From: Brachybacterium sp042666875
GTDB lineage: Bacteria; Actinomycetota; Actinomycetes; Actinomycetales; Dermabacteraceae
Assembly: GCF_042666875.1 (NCBI RefSeq)
Contig: NZ_JBHTCX010000012.1
Location: forward strand, 372,001-436,000
Length of the DNA: 64,000 nt
Direction of reading: 5' to 3'
Below the pieces are notes generated by a model. It had not been told where the DNA came from, searched no databases, and was given only the letters and a program-made list of their open reading frames with translations. Below, piece by piece: positions 36,370 to 46,446 of this stretch. Each line of letters opens with the position of its first letter. Within the stretch, counting starts at the first letter, position 1. Made by a program: the position numbers and the translations under genes.

Positions 36370-38727
36370 TCAGCTCGTCCGGATCGTGGAGCTCACCGTG
36401 ACGCGGGGCTGCACGAGGGAGACGTCCTCCGCGGGCTCCGTCCAGCCACCGGCGAGAGACGGCTCGAAGATGGTCTCGCGCACCGTCAGCTCGGCGCCGG
36501 CGGCGAGCGAGAACTCGATGGTGATCGTCTGCCCCGCGCGCACCCCGACGATGCGGATCTCACCCAGGCCGCCCTCGGCACGGACGGGGGTCCCGTCGAC
36601 CGTGACGTCGGTCAGCGTCCCCTCCTCCGGCAGGAGCAGGAACTCGGAGGCGTCCCGTGGCGCGGTGATGGTCAGCTCCGCGTCCGTCCTCCCGTCGGCC
36701 GTGTCGGCCCGCAGGTCGTACGTCAGCGGCTCCAGCTCGGTGGTCGCGGTCGTCCCGTCCAGCTGCTCACCCCAGTCGGTGGTGCCGGTGGCGTCCCAGG
36801 TCGTCTGCCCGCTCGCCCCGTCCACATGTGCGGTGACGCGCTCCTGGATCGGCTCCGGGGAGGCGAGGGTGACGGCGGAGGCTCCGAGGGTCAGCCCGAT
36901 CGCGAGCACGGCCGGGAGGACGGGGATCAGCACGCGGTGCGGGCGCCGAGCTCGGTGGCGCGCCCGCACCCGGCGACCCAGGAACAGTGGCGCGGCGGCC
37001 GCCACGGTCAGGATCGTGGTCCCGGCCAGCCCGCCGGCCGAGGAGGCGATGCCGAACTCCATCAGCGCCGAGATCTGCGCGCCGAGCGTCCAGCCGACGA
37101 TCACCAGCGCCACTGCCCGCACCACCAGTCCCACAGCGGGCGGGAGGAGCACCGCGGCCAGCGCCCCGATCGCGGCGACTGCGGCCGGCAGGATCATGGC
37201 CATCCCGAGACCGGGAAGGAGCAGGCCGAGAGAGGTCAGCAGAAGCAGCATCGTGATCGCCGCGCCGTGGAGGAGTGCCTGGCGCGTGATGAGGATCCGT
37301 GCCAGCACCCACGCGCCCGCCACCACGGCCGCAGCGGCCATCAGCTCGGCGACGAAGAACAGCTCGGCGCGGACGGGCTCGCCCGTCGTCTGCGAGAGCA
37401 TCTCGGGGCTCGCTGCGGCGGCCGCCTCCCACAGCAGCGCCCCGGCTCCGGCGCCGAACATCACCGCCACCAGGCCCGCGAGCACGCCGCCCAGGACGCC
37501 GGGAAGGGTGAGTTCGCCGCGCCGGCGCCGCACCAGCACGGCCGCCAGCAGCGCCATGGGGGCGAGGACGCTGATGACGCCCACCGCGACCGGTGGCAGG
37601 GCGATGATCCCCCACGGAGCGGTGGTCTGGACCGGTTGCTCCCCGGCCCGTTCCTCGAGCGCGCCGAGATCCCGCTGCGCCAGGTCCCGGGTCAGCGCCA
37701 GGGTCATGTCGCCGTAGTGCTGGAGGGTGCCCCGGTCCAGATGGGCGGCGTCGTCCTGGGGGCTGTGATACGCCCACGAGTCGTCCGTGATCGCCATGTC
37801 CATGCCCCACCAGCCCGCCTCGCGGTACACGGTGAAGTCGGTGTCGTTGGGGATGAACTCGAACAGGGCGCCGGTGAGGGACTCGAACTCGGGATGCGGC
37901 ATGGCGCCGTACACCAGGTGCATGGGCCCGTTCGATCGCGTCACCGTGGGGCGACCGGAGACGCCGCGGGCTTCGTGGTTCAGGACCACGACAGGCTCGG
38001 TGAGGTCGCCGGCGTGCGCGTCGACGAAGGCCTGCGAGCCGAGCAGGCCGGGCTCCTCGCCGTCGACCAGGAGGATCACGAGGTCGTTGCGCTGCGCCTC
38101 GGGTCCCAGGGCGCGGACGGTCTCGAGGATCACGGCGAGCCCGACCCCGGCATCGGCCGCCCCCGGCGCATTGGGCACCGAATCGATGTGCGTTCCCAGC
38201 ACGATGGTGCCCGTGGGGTCGGTGCCGGGTCGGGTCGCGACCAGGTTGCGGGTGTAGCCCGCCGAGCCGAAGCCGGCGCCCGTGTCGGTGTCGGTATCGG
38301 CACCGGAGACTGTCCGGGCGCCGATCGACTCCTGCGTGGTGGTCTCGAAGCCGAGCTCGGCCAGACGGTCCGAGAGCAGGGCGTGGGCCTCGGCATCGGC
38401 ATCGGAGCCGACGGGCCGAGGCTCCGCGACCGCGGGCGCGGCGGCCTCGCTCGCCCGCGCAGCGCTGAAGACGTCCGAACTCCCATCGGCGCCGACCGGG
38501 GCGCTCACGCCCCGGGAGGAGAATCCGATCGTGGCGGCGGCCAGGAGCACCACGAGCAGTGCCAGGCCCTGCCATCGGCCGAGCAGCGTGCCGCCTCCCT
38601 CGCCGTGCGCATGACCCGGTGCTCCGGCCTGAGGGTCGCCATGCTGAGGGTCGGTGTGAGCGCCGGGCTCGGGTGCGGAGCTCGTACTGTGCGGAAGCGG
38701 GGCCTCGTCCTCCGAGTGCGTCGTCAT
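36370..38727 (-). CDS. M28 family zinc peptidase with C-terminal membrane domain
   Basis: A 785-residue exported or membrane peptidase. A His/Pro-rich start is followed by a signal helix (about 50-70). The M28 domain (about 95-360) shows ligands in GTHIDSVPNAPGAADAG, LLVDGEEPGLLG and YHSPQDDAAH, so it should bind two zinc ions. Residues about 375-620 are at least seven hydrophobic helices, and the last 165 form a beta-rich soluble domain. This arrangement is like ER-aminopeptidase (FXNA) types. Substrates are unknown. Divergent from the EamA gene. Confidence 0.87.
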   Translation of the reverse strand: MTTHSEDEAPLPHSTSSAPEPGAHTDPQHGDPQAGAPGHAHGEGGGTLLGRWQGLALLVVLLAAATIGFSSRGVSAPVGADGSSDVFSAARASEAAAPAVAEPRPVGSDADAEAHALLSDRLAELGFETTTQESIGARTVSGADTDTDTGAGFGSAGYTRNLVATRPGTDPTGTIVLGTHIDSVPNAPGAADAGVGLAVILETVRALGPEAQRNDLVILLVDGEEPGLLGSQAFVDAHAGDLTEPVVVLNHEARGVSGRPTVTRSNGPMHLVYGAMPHPEFESLTGALFEFIPNDTDFTVYREAGWWGMDMAITDDSWAYHSPQDDAAHLDRGTLQHYGDMTLALTRDLAQRDLGALEERAGEQPVQTTAPWGIIALPPVAVGVISVLAPMALLAAVLVRRRRGELTLPGVLGGVLAGLVAVMFGAGAGALLWEAAAAASPEMLSQTTGEPVRAELFFVAELMAAAAVVAGAWVLARILITRQALLHGAAITMLLLLTSLGLLLPGLGMAMILPAAVAAIGALAAVLLPPAVGLVVRAVALVIVGWTLGAQISALMEFGIASSAGGLAGTTILTVAAAAPLFLGRRVRARHRARRPHRVLIPVLPAVLAIGLTLGASAVTLASPEPIQERVTAHVDGASGQTTWDATGTTDWGEQLDGTTATTELEPLTYDLRADTADGRTDAELTITAPRDASEFLLLPEEGTLTDVTVDGTPVRAEGGLGEIRIVGVRAGQTITIEFSLAAGAELTVRETIFEPSLAGGWTEPAEDVSLVQPRVTVSSTIRTS

Positions 38728-38838
38728 GGCACCTGTCTACCCGGACCCCCACGGCCCTGTCTGTCGTTCTCCCGAACGAGATGTGACCTGCGCGCCCGCG
38801 AAGTGGACCGGCCGGGCCCGGCCGGGCACAGTGGAGTC

Positions 38839-40044
38839 GTGAAGACACCTGGTTACTCCGCAGGCCCCGCATCGTCCGGCCCCGCACCGTCCGGACCCGC
38901 TCCGGCCGACGGCACATCGAGTGGCCGGGCGCAGGCCGGTCCGGCCCCGGCGGGCACCGCCGGCACTGCGGCGGACGGTACGGTCGCTGCGGGCCCGCCG
39001 GTGGTGCCCATCCTGTTCATCCTGGGCTCGTGCTTCTCGGTCCAGTTCGGGGCGGCCCTGGCGACCCATCTCTTCCCCGCGCTCGGCTCCTGGGGGACCA
39101 CGGCGCTGCGTCTGGGCCTGGCGGCCGTGCTGCTGATGGTGATCGTCCGCCCGAAGTTCCACCGCTTCACCCATCAGCAGTGGATCGCGGTGGCGGCCTT
39201 CGGAGTCATCGTCGGCGCCATGAACGGCAGCTTCTACAGCGCGATCGACCGCATCCCCCTGGGCACGGCGGTCGCGATCGAGTTCCTCGGACCGCTGACG
39301 GTCTCGGCGGTGCTCTCGACACGTCGCACCGATCTGCTGTGGGTGGCGCTCGCCCTCGCCGGAGTCAGCCTGTTCGGTCTCGAATCCTTCACCGGCGCGG
39401 GGGCCCTGGACGGGATCGGGGTGCTGTTCGCTCTGTTCGCGGCCGCCTGCTGGGGCCTGTACGTGCTCGCCAGCGCCAGGGTGGGCAAGCTCGTGCCCGG
39501 CCAGGGTGGGCTCGCGGTCGCTATGGCGATCGGGGCGCTGGTGGTGCTGCCCCTCGGCGCCCCGGGAGCGCTGATCGGACTCATGGACCCGCAGCTCCTC
39601 GCTCTGGCCGCCGGCACCGCCGTGCTGGGGTCCGTGCTGCCCTACAGCCTCGAACTCGCTGCTCTCCGGCGCCTTCCCCGCCACGTGTTCGGGATCCTGC
39701 TCAGCCTCGGACCGGTGGTCGCGCTGATCGCAGGCGTGGTGATGATCGGGCAGGAGGCCACCTTGCTGCGGGTCGCCGCGGCGGTCTTCGTCGTCGGCGC
39801 GAGCATCGGCGTCACCGTGACCAGCCACCGGGCGGCGCACCAGGCACGCAGTGGCTCCGTGTCCGAGGCGCCGGGCGCGGCTGACGGCGATCCAGCGGCG
39901 GACTGGGAGCTGCCGGCGCCCACCCAGTCCACCCTCACCGGCGAGATGCCCGTGATTCCTGACCCGGACGCCCGGGTCGACGACACGCCGACGGCGACCC
40001 GAGCGCCGGGCGAGGACGGCCGCTCCGGCTCCGAGACGCTCTGA
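38839..40044 (+). CDS. EamA family exporter (RhtA-like)
   Basis: Ten-helix transporter of the drug/metabolite superfamily, similar to threonine/homoserine exporter RhtA. The two EamA repeats are seen; YSAIDRIPLGTAVAIEFLGPL is a hallmark, and the second repeat ends SLELAALRRLPRHVFGILLSLGP. It has 401 residues with long unstructured ends (about 55 Gly/Pro/Ala residues first and about 60 acidic residues last). GTG at 38839 is chosen; the frame is open back to 36352, antisense to the peptidase, but that part is a shadow. Confidence 0.87.
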   Translation: MKTPGYSAGPASSGPAPSGPAPADGTSSGRAQAGPAPAGTAGTAADGTVAAGPPVVPILFILGSCFSVQFGAALATHLFPALGSWGTTALRLGLAAVLLMVIVRPKFHRFTHQQWIAVAAFGVIVGAMNGSFYSAIDRIPLGTAVAIEFLGPLTVSAVLSTRRTDLLWVALALAGVSLFGLESFTGAGALDGIGVLFALFAAACWGLYVLASARVGKLVPGQGGLAVAMAIGALVVLPLGAPGALIGLMDPQLLALAAGTAVLGSVLPYSLELAALRRLPRHVFGILLSLGPVVALIAGVVMIGQEATLLRVAAAVFVVGASIGVTVTSHRAAHQARSGSVSEAPGAADGDPAADWELPAPTQSTLTGEMPVIPDPDARVDDTPTATRAPGEDGRSGSETL

Positions 40045-40075
40045 GCCTGCGGCGCGCTCAGGGCCGGGAAGGCGC

Positions 40076-41917
40076 TCAGAGCCGCGCGCGGTGCTCGCGG
40101 TTCAGGGCGGAGATGATCGCCTCGAGGGATGCCCGGGTGATGGATCCGTCGATGCCGACGCCCCAGAAGATCCGGTCCCCGATCTCGCACTCGATGTACG
40201 ACGCCGCCAGGGAGTCGTCGCCCTCGGTCAGGGCGTGCTCGGCGTAGTCGAGGATCCGCACGTCGATCTTGCGCTCGGCCAGGGCCTTGACGAAGGCGTC
40301 GAGCGGACCGTTGCCGATCCCGGTGATCTCGTGCTCCTGCCCGTCGATGACGAGCTGAACGGTGATGCGGTCGGCGCCCTCGCCGGTGGATTCCTGGGTC
40401 ATGCTGCGCACGCTGAAGCGGCCCCACCGGCGGGCCTCCTCGTGGGAGGGCAGGTACTCGTCGGTGAACGCGTCCCAGAGCTGCTCGGCGGAGACCTCAC
40501 CGCCGTCCGAGTCGGTCTTGTTCTGGACGATGCCGGAGAACTCGATCTGCAGGCGTCGCGGGAGGTCGAGGCCGTGCTCGGTGCGCAGGAGGTAGGCCAT
40601 CCCGCCCTTGCCGGACTGCGAGTTCACGCGGATGACCGCTTCGTAGGAGCGTCCCAGGTCCTTGGGGTCGACCGGCAGGTACGGGACCCGCCAGACGGCG
40701 TCGGCGACGTCCTTCCCGGCAGCCTCGGCGTCGCTCTGCATCCGCTCCAGGCCCTTCTTGATGGCGTCCTGGTGGGAGCCGGAGAACGCCGTGAAGACGA
40801 GGTCGCCGCCGTAGGGGCTGCGCTCGGGCACCGGCATCTGGTTGCAGTGCTCGACCGTGCGGCGCACCTCGTCGAGATCGGAGAAGTCGATCTGCGGGTC
40901 GATCCCCTGGGTGAACAGGTTCAGGCCGAGGGTCACCAGATCGACGTTGCCGGTGCGCTCGCCGTTGCCGAACAGGCAGCCCTCGATGCGGTCGGCCCCG
41001 GCGAGGTAGCCCAGCTCGGCGGCGGCGACCCCGGTGCCGCGGTCGTTGTGGGGATGCAGCGACAGCACGAGGGAATCCCGGCGGTCGAGGTGGCGATGCA
41101 TCCACTCGATCGAATCGGCGTAGACGTTCGGGGTGGCCATCTCCACGGTCGCCGGCAGGTTGATGATCATCTTGTCGCTCGGCGTCGGCTTCACGACGTC
41201 GATCACCGCATTGCACACGCGCAGGGCGTACTCGAGCTCGGTGCCCGTGTAGGACTCCGGGGAGTACTGATAGGTGATCGCCGTCTCCGGGATCGTCTCG
41301 GCGTACTTGGTGCACAGCAGCGCGCCCTGGACGGCGATGTCCAGGACCGCGTCCTCGTCGGCCCGGAAGACGACGTCGCGCTGGACGACGGAGGTCGAGT
41401 TGTACAGGTGCACGACCGCCCGCTTCGCGCCCGCGATCGCCTGGTACGTGCGTTCGATGAGGTGCTCGCGGCACTGGGTGAGGACCTGGATGGACACATC
41501 CTCGGGGATCCGGTCCTCCTCGATGAGGGTGCGCACGAAGTCGAAGTCGGTGCGGGAGGCGGCCGGGAACCCGACCTCGATCTCCTTGTATCCCATCGCG
41601 ACCAGGAGCTCGAACATGCGCAGCTTGCGCTCGGAGTTCATGGGGTCGATGAGGGCCTGGTTCCCGTCGCGCAGGTCGACGGCGCACCAGCGGGGGGCGC
41701 GGGTGACGCGCCGGGTCGGCCAGGTGCGGTCCGGCAGCTCGACGCGGATCTGCTCGTGGAAGGGCAGATACCGGTGGGTGGGCATGCCCGAGGGCTGCTG
41801 CGGTGTATCGCCCGTGGAGCCGAGGACGGGAGCCGACGGATCGCCGACGGCGGCGATCTCCGGCGCGGACGGCGCAGCGGACGAGGTGGCGGCGGACGAG
41901 GTGGTGGTCTCGTTCAT
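40076..41917 (-). CDS. leuA: 2-isopropylmalate synthase
   Basis: First committed step of leucine synthesis: acetyl-CoA plus 2-oxoisovalerate gives 2-isopropylmalate. The TIM barrel has VDLRDGNQALIDPM, the metal site LHPHNDRGTG and GNGERTGNVD. The C-terminal regulatory domain (about 480-613) senses leucine. It has 613 residues, the long actinobacterial type, with a Ser/Ala/Thr-rich N-terminus. ATG at 41917 has AAGGA upstream; the frame to 42025 overlaps the leader peptide. Preceded by a leucine leader peptide, so attenuation plus allosteric control are expected. Confidence 0.95.
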   Translation of the reverse strand: MNETTTSSAATSSAAPSAPEIAAVGDPSAPVLGSTGDTPQQPSGMPTHRYLPFHEQIRVELPDRTWPTRRVTRAPRWCAVDLRDGNQALIDPMNSERKLRMFELLVAMGYKEIEVGFPAASRTDFDFVRTLIEEDRIPEDVSIQVLTQCREHLIERTYQAIAGAKRAVVHLYNSTSVVQRDVVFRADEDAVLDIAVQGALLCTKYAETIPETAITYQYSPESYTGTELEYALRVCNAVIDVVKPTPSDKMIINLPATVEMATPNVYADSIEWMHRHLDRRDSLVLSLHPHNDRGTGVAAAELGYLAGADRIEGCLFGNGERTGNVDLVTLGLNLFTQGIDPQIDFSDLDEVRRTVEHCNQMPVPERSPYGGDLVFTAFSGSHQDAIKKGLERMQSDAEAAGKDVADAVWRVPYLPVDPKDLGRSYEAVIRVNSQSGKGGMAYLLRTEHGLDLPRRLQIEFSGIVQNKTDSDGGEVSAEQLWDAFTDEYLPSHEEARRWGRFSVRSMTQESTGEGADRITVQLVIDGQEHEITGIGNGPLDAFVKALAERKIDVRILDYAEHALTEGDDSLAASYIECEIGDRIFWGVGIDGSITRASLEAIISALNREHRARL

Positions 41918-41984
41918 GAGGGAATCCTTCTCGCTGGGGTACCGGTCGCCGGACAGCACGTCAGCCGCGGCGGGGTCCCGGCGT

Positions 41985-42029
41985 TCAGGTCCCGACGCGG
42001 CGGCTAAGCAGCAGAAGCGATCCACTCAC
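41985..42029 (-). CDS. leuL: leucine leader peptide upstream of leuA
   Basis: A 14-residue frame, MSGSLLLLSRRVGT, with four leucine codons in a row (CTT CTG CTG CTT) ends 67 bases before leuA. It begins with GTG at 42029 without a ribosome site, seven bases after the -10 TACCGT, so it is probably translated from a leaderless mRNA. Leucine-coding leaders before leuA are known in actinobacteria. When leucyl-tRNA is scarce, ribosomes would stall here and alter the folding of the short GC-rich spacer to leuA. Confidence 0.8.
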   Translation of the reverse strand: MSGSLLLLSRRVGT

Positions 42030-42036
42030 GCTGGTC

Positions 42037-42042
42037 ACGGTA
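42037..42042 (-). promoter_or_regulatory. extended -10 of the leuL-leuA transcript
   Basis: TGCTACCGT on the minus strand is an extended -10 (TACCGT at 42042-42037). A weak ATCGAC is spaced 17 bp upstream. The expected transcription start coincides with the GTG of leuL. Confidence 0.6.
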
Positions 42043-42093
42043 GCACCGCGCGAGCGGACGTCGATCGACGCTCGCGATCCGAGACAGCGCACG

Positions 42094-43089
42094 TCAGAAG
42101 CCCAGGCGACCGAGCTGCTTGGGATCGCGCTGCCAGTCCTTGGCGATCTTCACCCGCAGGTCCAGGTGCACCTTGCGCCCCAGCAGCTCGTTGATCTCCG
42201 TGCGCGCACGGGAGCCGACGTCCTTGAGCCGGGACCCGCCCCTGCCGATGATGATGCCCTTCTGGCTGTCGCGCTCGACGAACAGCGTCGCACGCACCAC
42301 CAGGCGACCCTCGCCCGGTGCGACCTCTGCGAAGGGGTCCCCGTCGGGGTCTGTCTCGACGACCTCCTCGACCACCACGGCGATCGAGTGCGGGAGCTCG
42401 TCGCGCACGCCCTCGAGCGCCGCCTCCCGGATCAGTTCGGAGATGCGGTCATCGCGGGTCTCCTCGGTGAGCTGGTCGTCGGGGTAGAGCTGCGGGCTCT
42501 CGGGCAGGTGCGTGGCGACCACGTCCAGGAGCACGTCGACCTGCTCGCCGGTGACGGCGGAGATCGGCACGATCTCGTCGAAGTCGATGAGCTGGTCCAC
42601 GGCCATGAGGTGCTCGGCCAGCCGGTCGCGGGCGACGAGATCCGTCTTGGTCACGATCGCGATCAGGCGGGGGCCGCGCCGGCCGCTGCGCATCTCGGCG
42701 AGATCCTGGGCGATGAAGCGGTCACCGGGACCGATCTTCTGGTCGGCCGGCAGGCAGAAGCCCACCACGTCGACCTCGCTGAGGGTCTCGCGCACCAGGT
42801 CGTTCAGACGCTCCCCCAGCAGCGTGCGGGGCCGGTGCATACCGGGGGTGTCGACCAGGATGATCTGAGAGTCGGGCCCGGTCACGATGCCGCGGATCGC
42901 ACGCCGGGTGGTCTGGGGCTTGGTGGAGGTGATCGCGACCTTCTCCCCCACCAGAGCGTTGGTCAGGGTGGATTTGCCGACGTTGGGCCGGCCCACCAGG
43001 GCGACGAAGCCCGCGCGATGGACGGGGGATTCCTGCTCGGTGTTCATGCTCGGGCTCTGTTCGTCATTGCTGTCCTGGTGATCAGTCAT
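42094..43089 (-). CDS. era: GTPase Era
   Basis: GTPase needed for 16S rRNA maturation and 30S assembly. G1 GRPNVGKST, G3 DTPG, G4 TKTD and G5 ISA are present, and the C-terminal KH domain has KGIIIGRGGSRLKDVGSRAR. It has 331 residues, including about 25 extra N-terminal residues. ATG 43089 overlaps the end of the CNNM gene by eight bases. Last of the hrcA-to-era block. Confidence 0.95.
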   Translation of the reverse strand: MTDHQDSNDEQSPSMNTEQESPVHRAGFVALVGRPNVGKSTLTNALVGEKVAITSTKPQTTRRAIRGIVTGPDSQIILVDTPGMHRPRTLLGERLNDLVRETLSEVDVVGFCLPADQKIGPGDRFIAQDLAEMRSGRRGPRLIAIVTKTDLVARDRLAEHLMAVDQLIDFDEIVPISAVTGEQVDVLLDVVATHLPESPQLYPDDQLTEETRDDRISELIREAALEGVRDELPHSIAVVVEEVVETDPDGDPFAEVAPGEGRLVVRATLFVERDSQKGIIIGRGGSRLKDVGSRARTEINELLGRKVHLDLRVKIAKDWQRDPKQLGRLGF

Positions 43090-44416
43090 CTTCGTCCTCC
43101 TGGTCGGTCTCCGCCGCTGGGTCCTCGTGCGGCTGCGCCCGCGAGACGATCACGGTGGAGAGTCGGCGGCGTCGCCCTGCGGTCTGCTCCGCTTCCAGGG
43201 CGAGTCCGTACGCCTCGGCGCGGGAGCCGACGATAGGCACGTGGCCGGTCACCTTGCCCAGCAGCCCGCCGACGCTGTCGATGTCGTCGTCCTCGATCTC
43301 GAGGTCGAAGAGCTCGCCGACCTCCGAGAGCCCGGCCCGTGCGGGCACACGGTAGCGGCCGTCCCCGAGGTCCTCGATCTCGGGTTCGGCAGGGTCGTGC
43401 TCGTCGGCGATCTCGCCCACGATCTCCTCGAGGATGTCCTCGATGGTGACGATGCCGGAGACGCCGCCGTACTCGTCGACCACCACGGTGATGTGGACGT
43501 GGCTGGTCTGCATCTGCCGCAGCACCTCGTCGGCCGCGACGAACTCGGGCACGAACCGGGCGGGACGCATGATCTCCGCGACAGGACGGTCCGGGCTCGG
43601 ATCCCACGGTGAATGGATCGCCTTGAGCACGTCTTTGACGTAGAGCATGCCGCGCAGATCGTCGGCGCTCTCGCCGATCACCGGGATGCGGGAGAAGCCC
43701 GAGCGCACGAACAGGCGGACAGCCTCCTGCGCCGGGGCGTCCTCGGCGATCGCCACCATGTCGGTCCGGGGGACCATCAGCTCCCGCACCATGGTGCCGC
43801 GCAGGTCGAAGACTCCCTGGATCATGTCCCGCTCGCCGTCGGCGACGTGCTCGTCCTCCAGGGCGCGGTCGACGCTGCGACGGGCGTTCTCGGCACCGTC
43901 CTCGCCGCCTTCCTGCCCACCGGACCACGCTGCGCGGTTCTGCCCGACCCGTGCCAGCGCGCCGGCGGGCAGCCACAGCAGCCCGCGGGCCGCGGCCACC
44001 AGCAGGCGGTTGGCGATGAGGACCGACTCGGGTCGGCGGCGGCCGATGGCTCGCGGGGAGATCGCGAGGACCGTCAGCAGCAGCGTCCCGGCGATCACCA
44101 CGGTGACCAGGGCGGGCAGTACCCATCCCGCTGCGCCGGGGACGTCCAGGGCGGTGTAGGCGATGCCCGCGACCGAGACGACGGCGAGGGTCTCTGCCAG
44201 CACGCGACCGAGCGCGACCGAGGCGAGGGTGCGTGCGGCATCGGCGTGCTGGGCCAGGACACGGTCCCGGACCGGGGCCGGCCGGTCCCCGACGGCCTTC
44301 TCCAGGGTCCCGCGGGAGACGACCAGATGCGCGGAGTCGACGGCGCCGAGCAGGGCAGCGATCACGAGTGCCGCCAGCGCCAGCGGGGTCAGGATGAGGA
44401 GGGCACCGGTCAGCAT
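43082..44416 (-). CDS. CNNM/CorC family membrane protein with CBS domains
   Basis: A 444-residue protein of the hemolysin C/CorC type, involved in magnesium or other cation export. The N-terminal DUF21 domain has hydrophobic helices (about 2-27, 65-90, 95-120). The CBS pair covers about 205-325 (RELMVPRTDMVAIAED; PVAEIMRPARFVPEF), and the C-terminal CorC domain ends near 420, followed by an acidic tail. It overlaps era. Its neighbour ybeY is 46 bases upstream. Confidence 0.9.
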   Translation of the reverse strand: MLTGALLILTPLALAALVIAALLGAVDSAHLVVSRGTLEKAVGDRPAPVRDRVLAQHADAARTLASVALGRVLAETLAVVSVAGIAYTALDVPGAAGWVLPALVTVVIAGTLLLTVLAISPRAIGRRRPESVLIANRLLVAAARGLLWLPAGALARVGQNRAAWSGGQEGGEDGAENARRSVDRALEDEHVADGERDMIQGVFDLRGTMVRELMVPRTDMVAIAEDAPAQEAVRLFVRSGFSRIPVIGESADDLRGMLYVKDVLKAIHSPWDPSPDRPVAEIMRPARFVPEFVAADEVLRQMQTSHVHITVVVDEYGGVSGIVTIEDILEEIVGEIADEHDPAEPEIEDLGDGRYRVPARAGLSEVGELFDLEIEDDDIDSVGGLLGKVTGHVPIVGSRAEAYGLALEAEQTAGRRRRLSTVIVSRAQPHEDPAAETDQEDEDD

Positions 44417-44462
44417 GTGCGTGGTCCGTCCCGCGGGATGGGACGCGGCGCGGGGTCGGCGG

Positions 44463-44920
44463 TCACCTCTCGCGCCGGGACGCGAGGAACGTCAGCAGCA
44501 GCTTGCGCTGGAGGTCGAACATGACGCGGCGCTCGTCCTCCTCCATGTGGTCGTATCCCAGCAGGTGGAGGATGGAGTGACAGGTCAGCAGCATCATCTC
44601 CTCGACGGCGCTGTGGCCGGCCGTGGCGGCCTGCTTCGCCGCGACGCTGGGGCACAGGACGACGTCCCCGAGCAGACCCTCCGGCGCCGGATGCTCGGGA
44701 GTGCCCGGAGTCAGCTCGTCCATGGGGAAGCTCAGCACATCGGTGGGCCCGGGCTCGTCCATCCACTGCACGTGGAGCTTCTCCATCGCCTCCTCGTCGA
44801 CGAAGAGGATCGACATCTCGGTGGCCGGATTCAGGTGCATCGTCTCGAACACGAAGCGGGCGAGTTCGACGAACTCGCGCTCGTCGACGCTGGTGGTGGT
44901 CTCGTTGCGGATCTCGATGG

Positions 44921-44924
<4 letters not shown>
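44463..44924 (-). CDS. ybeY: endoribonuclease YbeY
   Basis: Zinc-dependent RNase acting in 16S rRNA 3' processing and ribosome quality control. The metal motif HSILHLLGYDH is present, after WMDEPGPTDVLSFPMDE. It has 153 residues. Its ATG overlaps the phoH stop (ATGA). The phoH-ybeY-CNNM-era order is widely conserved and fits a ribosome-maturation operon. Confidence 0.94.
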
Positions 44925-45973
<1,049 letters not shown>

Positions 45974-45979
45974 AGTCGG

Positions 45980-46342
45980 TCACATCTCTTCTTCTGCGAG
46001 CGATCCGCCCGCGAGGACGTGCGCGTGCACATGGAATACGGTCTGCCCGGCGCTGGCGCCGGTGTTGAAGATCAGACGGAAATCGCCATCGCCCAGATCC
46101 GAGGCGACCTTCGAGGCGACGGAGGCGGTGCGGGCGAGCAGTTCGGGCTGTTCGGCCAGCTCCCTCACGTCGCGCCGGTGCCGGCGCGGGACCACGAGAA
46201 CGTGCAGGGGCGCCTTCGGATGCAGATCCCGGAAGGCGATCACCTGATCGTCTTCGTACACGCGGTCCGAGGGGATCTCCTCGGCCACGATCTTGCAGAA
46301 GATGCAGTCGGGGTCGCGGTCGTCGGCGGCGATGTTTCCCAT
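45980..46342 (-). CDS. HIT family hydrolase
   Basis: Nucleotide-binding histidine-triad protein of the HINT type, which hydrolyses purine nucleoside phosphoramidates. The triad HVHAHV is near residue 103, and CIFC near 13 suggests a zinc site. It has 120 residues. Starts at ATG 46342, divergent from the FMN reductase gene. Confidence 0.92.
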   Translation of the reverse strand: MGNIAADDRDPDCIFCKIVAEEIPSDRVYEDDQVIAFRDLHPKAPLHVLVVPRRHRRDVRELAEQPELLARTASVASKVASDLGDGDFRLIFNTGASAGQTVFHVHAHVLAGGSLAEEEM

Positions 46343-46446
46343 GCCCGAAGTCTACGGGAGCGGTACCGGCCGGGAGCGAGTCATCGCACACGCGGCGCGT
46401 ACCAGCTGGCCATACCCCGGCCGATGTATGAGAACGTTCAATCATC

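Noticed and set aside
36352..40044. A 1230-residue open frame on the plus strand
   Set aside because: Its first 2.5 kb are antisense to the M28 peptidase and have biased, low-complexity translation. Only the part from 38839 is a real gene (EamA exporter).
46428..46440. GAACGTTC resembling an SOS box before the FMN reductase
   Set aside because: The actinobacterial LexA site has four bases between GAAC and GTTC; here there are none, so it is only a short palindrome.
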